The notes beneath the pieces are model-generated. The model saw only the letters and a program-made list of their open reading frames with translations, searched no databases and had not been told where the DNA came from. A DNA stretch of 64,000 nt. It comes from CAUZFZ01 sp963579025 (GTDB lineage Bacteria > Planctomycetota > Planctomycetia > Planctomycetales > Planctomycetaceae). This document shows, piece after piece, positions 61,539 through 64,000 of this stretch (position 1 is its first letter; the number at the start of each line of letters is the position of its first letter). Location: assembly GCA_963579025.1 (NCBI GenBank), contig CAUZFZ010000010.1:1-64000 (forward strand), read 5' to 3'. The position numbers and the translations under genes were made by a program.

Positions 61539-62642
61539 TCAAGCCCTGTCGTTCTCAGCCGACGGACTTCCATTCTGACGTCCTTTTCTTAGCGTCGGAA
61601 GATAGTACAGCACGGCGGCAGCGGTCACTTCCGAGGCGAACCACACCACGCGCAATAGTGCCGCGGCTGCAATGGCCGTCCGGCCTCCGGCGCTCGGTTC
61701 GAGCATTGCGATGATCAATCCCTCGCGGACTCCCAGGCCGCCTGGTGCGAACAGCACAATGAACCCCAGCGACGTGCCCGCTGCGACAGCACACGTCCAA
61801 CGCAGGCAGTCACTCGTCGACTCAGCGGAGTGGCCGAGGCTCTGAAGCACGCAGCCCAGACTCAGGCCAAACAGCAGCCACGCTCCAACAAACGCCAGCG
61901 TTCCGCGGAACAGCAACCCCGCGTTAATTGTTCCAGGCCTGATGGAATCGTTCGAGTCTGCGTCAGTCAGAGACGTGGCACTGTCCGCCCTCGTTCGAAC
62001 CGGATGAATCCGGTTACTACGAGCGGCGGCGGCGGATCGCAGTTCTTTCCGAGCCAGCCGAACAGCAATGCGACTGGCGAATCCCGCACAGAGCGGAATC
62101 AGGACTAGTGTCGCCATTCCGACCGAGACTGGGCCAATCCACTTCATTTCCCGGACAGGGGACAACCATGCGGGGAGCGCCTGCCAGACGCTGTCGGGGA
62201 ACACCCAGCCGGATAGTGCGGCAGCCATGGCGAGGCCGACCGCCATGACTCCCAAGGTCTCAATAACCACACCCAGCGCGGATTGAGCGATCGAGACTCC
62301 ATAGGGCTTGAGCAGGCCGGAGCGGATCAGCAGGACAGCGGCTTTCCCGGGTACGTATTTTCCCAGATGGCCGCAGTAGTAGGCGCGGGCCAGAGCCAGC
62401 CATTCGGGATGCTGATCAAAGCGACTTAATACCGACCGCATGAACCAGACGGATGGCAGCCAGCCGGCGAGGTAACACACGGCGGCCAGGATGAGCCAGC
62501 CCGGCGAGAAGGCGGGGATGTTGCCGGACGAATCCTGCCAAAGTTCCGCGGCACGGTTACCGACAAACCACAGCACGATCGCGCAGAGTCCCCAGCGGAG
62601 CAGGCGAAATGTGACGTTGCGGCGTGATGATTCGTCGGACAT
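61539..62642 (-). CDS. YbhN/LPG-synthase-TM family membrane protein (UPF0104) with an inserted repeat
   Basis: The 367-residue protein has about eight membrane helices and family signatures: YCGHLGKYVPGKAAVLLIRSGLL near residue 90 and FAPGGLGVREGLIIAML near 305, as in the flippase-like/lysylphosphatidylglycerol synthase membrane region. It probably moves or modifies a lipid in the inner membrane. A loop at about residues 206-225 (SNRIHPVRTRADSATSLT) is encoded by a half copy of a palindromic repeat found between genes at 62697-62750. The rest of the protein is intact. Confidence 0.78.
   Translation of the reverse strand: MSDESSRRNVTFRLLRWGLCAIVLWFVGNRAAELWQDSSGNIPAFSPGWLILAAVCYLAGWLPSVWFMRSVLSRFDQHPEWLALARAYYCGHLGKYVPGKAAVLLIRSGLLKPYGVSIAQSALGVVIETLGVMAVGLAMAAALSGWVFPDSVWQALPAWLSPVREMKWIGPVSVGMATLVLIPLCAGFASRIAVRLARKELRSAAAARSNRIHPVRTRADSATSLTDADSNDSIRPGTINAGLLFRGTLAFVGAWLLFGLSLGCVLQSLGHSAESTSDCLRWTCAVAAGTSLGFIVLFAPGGLGVREGLIIAMLEPSAGGRTAIAAAALLRVVWFASEVTAAAVLYYLPTLRKGRQNGSPSAENDRA
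61969..62022 (+). repeat. Half copy of a palindromic repeat inside the YbhN-like gene
   Basis: These 54 bp match 62697-62750 at 51 of 54 positions, in the same orientation. They include the hairpin AACCGGAT (61998-62005) and ATCCGGTT (62008-62015). The copy adds 18 in-frame codons to the minus-strand gene. Confidence 0.85.
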
Positions 62643-62661
62643 TCCCGCGTTTTAGCAGCCG

Positions 62662-62751
62662 TTCGTAGTCACCGCATTCATGCGGTGCGCACGCCGAGAG
62701 ACGTGGCAATGTCTGCCCTCGTTCGAACCGGATAAATCCGGTTACTACGAA
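62662..62751. mobile_element. 90-bp REP/MITE-like palindromic element
   Basis: The ends TTCGTAGT (62662-62669) and ACTACGAA (62744-62751) are perfect 8-bp terminal inverted repeats. Inside are two hairpins: ACCGCAT/ATGCGGT (62670-62685) and AACCGGAT/ATCCGGTT. The centre holds ACGTGGCAATGTCTGCCCTC. It looks like a non-autonomous mobile palindromic repeat made of two inverted halves. The right half occurs again inside the neighbouring gene at 61969-62022. No transposase is in the window. Short tandem CTACGAAC-like units follow. Confidence 0.65.
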
Positions 62752-62790
62752 CCTACGAACCTGCGAACGTGCATAGAAGCTCGCGACCGG

Positions 62791-63471
62791 TCAGATGTCG
62801 ATTCCGAGGTCGTACTTCAGTTCGTTGAATCGTTCGATGTATTCCTCGCTGGAGGAATGCACGTGCTCGGCTTCTGTGATGAAACGAATATCTTCGTGGC
62901 ACTCAAGGTTGTAGTCCGCGAAGGTACGTTCGAATTCGTCCAGGTCCTGACCGTAGGCAATCAACAGCTTGTGCTCGTCGAGCTGCACTTCCATCGGAAT
63001 GTTCGAGTTCAGAACCGCGATACCCATGCAGCCGTCATTCAGCAGCAGGTCCTCGTAGTCCATCAGGATACTCTTGAGGATGGGCAGATCGATTGACTCA
63101 CGGATCATGTCGTGATGACTGCCGTGGTCGCTCTCGTGGCTGGTTTCCAGCACAACGTCGACTTCGAAACCCATTGGGTCGAGCAGATCAAAGAACAGAT
63201 CGAGCAGCGTACGGCTGGACGCCGCCGCCATGACGACCGGGATCTCGACACCGGTGTCGTCGTCGCGGTACTTCTCGTGACGGAAGCCAGCCTGCGGCAC
63301 GACCTGCAGGTCGTAGGATGGGCGCACAGCGTCGGTCAGCATGAACGAGCCATACTTTGCGATCCGCAGATGAGTTTCCAACTGATCTTCAGTCAGATGC
63401 TCGAAACTGCTGCCGATGTGCTGCTGGCCGTCCCGGTAAGTGGTTCGGGTGGGCCTTTGCAGGTAACTCAT
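62791..63471 (-). CDS. Conserved-looking acidic protein of unknown function
   Basis: The start at 63471 (MSYLQRPTRTTYRDG) is preferred because AGGGG lies 6 nt upstream; an ATG two codons earlier abuts that site. The 226-residue, acidic, soluble protein is rich in Asp, Glu and His (ETSHESDHGSHHDMIRESID, EHVHSSSEEYIE). It looks folded, with alternating helices and strands, but I recognise no family. There is no signal peptide. Codon usage resembles neighbours, so it is very probably real. It stands alone on the minus strand. Confidence 0.7.
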   Translation of the reverse strand: MSYLQRPTRTTYRDGQQHIGSSFEHLTEDQLETHLRIAKYGSFMLTDAVRPSYDLQVVPQAGFRHEKYRDDDTGVEIPVVMAAASSRTLLDLFFDLLDPMGFEVDVVLETSHESDHGSHHDMIRESIDLPILKSILMDYEDLLLNDGCMGIAVLNSNIPMEVQLDEHKLLIAYGQDLDEFERTFADYNLECHEDIRFITEAEHVHSSSEEYIERFNELKYDLGIDI

Positions 63472-63954
63472 GGACACATCCCCTCTCGGTCAGCCTTGCG
63501 ACTGGTTGAGTTGCCATCGACCGCAGTTGCCATCAACTGCAGTGGCCGACGGATGCCGTGACTCTGCGACGCGCCGCTCGCCACTGACTGCAATCCCGCG
63601 AGGATGCAGTCAGTGGATGTTCCGAGACGACGACGTCACAGACGGCGGAACTGCCTTCAACCTGGCATGCGAACCGAGAGCACGATTTCCAATCTGCCCG
63701 GGTGTGGCGTTTTTTGCCCTGGGACTCTGCCGCCAGGCCCGCTTTCGGGATGTGGGATGAGGCGGGCAATACGCCGGACGTGGCGTTTCTGAGGATTTCA
63801 TGGCCCGCGCGACCGGCGTCACAGTCGCGGTCGGTGGAATCGAACGGCTTCGGAGCGACGCGACTGAAACGACCGCTATAATCCGGGCGTGCAGGGATGG
63901 CCGGCTCGGTTGTCCGGATTCCGAAGACAGAAACGACAGGTGGATACCTCCGTC
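63472..63954. other. Intergenic region with a strong hairpin and a TATAAT box
   Basis: About 480 bp between divergent genes. CCACTGACTGCA (63581-63592) and TGCAGTCAGTGG (63605-63616) are perfect 12-bp arms around a 12-nt loop. A perfect TATAAT is at 63877-63882, about 75 bp before the next ATG, without a convincing -35 box. No gene is recognised. Confidence 0.55.
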
Positions 63955-64000
63955 ATGACACAACTCAACACTTTTCGTATGCGGGCAGCCGGTGCCGTGC
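63955..64000 (+). CDS. Start of an unidentified gene (right edge, partial)
   Basis: ATG at 63955 opens a frame to the window edge (MTQLNTFRMRAAGAV). AGGTGGA lies about 11 nt upstream and a TATAAT box precedes it. The Arg then Ala/Gly/Val run may begin a signal peptide. Too short to assign. Confidence 0.4.
   Translation, partial: MTQLNTFRMRAAGAV

Noticed and set aside
62697..62750. GTTCGAACC resembling a tRNA T-loop
   Set aside because: Part of the palindromic repeat; no acceptor, D or anticodon arm surrounds it.
1..64000. CRISPR array, prophage or complete insertion sequence
   Set aside because: No regularly spaced repeats, phage structural genes or transposase were found on reading both strands.

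Overview
The window reads as a chromosomal piece from a planctomycete (phylum Planctomycetota), moderately GC-rich and with mostly unidirectional gene blocks. This rests on content, not on a search. It has a formylmethanofuran dehydrogenase subunit C of the bacterial H4MPT pathway, a beta-barrel porin with a Cys-rich head, an OmpH-LpxC-LpxA-Gfo/Idh lipid A block, an ASPIC/FG-GAP secreted protein, a very large secreted alpha-2-macroglobulin-like protein, a bacterial microcompartment shell gene, a nuoHJKLMN-only complex I block, and many short palindromic intergenic repeats, some of them inside genes. The genus cannot be named from the sequence alone.

Layout. 1-8.8 kb: the tail of an unknown gene, a 5'-damaged SIMPL-domain gene, an isolated fhcC, a secreted protein coupled to a thioredoxin-like protein, citrate synthase (gltA), an aromatic/aspartate aminotransferase, a histone H1-like Lys/Ala/Thr/Ser-rich protein, and an ExeA-type ATPase with a single-span membrane partner. 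8.9-12.4 kb: bioF and a porin. 12.6-19.2 kb: a likely attenuated operon (promoter, 25-codon leader ORF, intrinsic terminator) leading into citramalate synthase (cimA), a Uma2 nuclease-like gene, a MntA-HepT toxin-antitoxin pair and valS. This joins branched-chain amino acid synthesis to valine tRNA charging, with the toxin-antitoxin pair in between.

19.2-23.8 kb is a decayed accessory zone: an alpha/beta hydrolase, a frameshifted DUF2235 remnant cut off at a repeat element, WD40 and LamG remnants, and a secreted CBM plus alpha-barrel protein. 23.8-30.3 kb is one giant secreted protein. 30.9-39.3 kb is the complex I membrane arm (nuoH, J, K, L, M, N; no nuoI or nuoA-G) followed by a small ferritin-like-looking protein.

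39.6-50 kb holds assorted enzymes: an APH-like kinase, a double GNAT, an M20 peptidase, a MOSC protein, a secreted beta-helix protein divergent from an L-fucose-dehydrogenase-like SDR, a MoxR ATPase, an orphan tandem-BMC shell protein and a secreted alpha/beta hydrolase. 50.2-54 kb is the envelope block ompH-lpxC-lpxA-Gfo/Idh. 54.1-64 kb holds a receiver plus PP2C-type phosphatase divergent from recQ, an ASPIC/FG-GAP protein, a TPR protein, a His-tailed secreted protein, a YbhN-like membrane protein carrying an inserted repeat, an unknown conserved protein, and the start of one further gene at the edge.

No rRNA, tRNA, CRISPR array, prophage or complete insertion sequence was recognised. The strongest leads for follow-up are the cimA leader, the mobile palindromic repeat found both between genes and inside a gene, the orphan microcompartment shell gene, and the toxin-antitoxin pair embedded upstream of valS.
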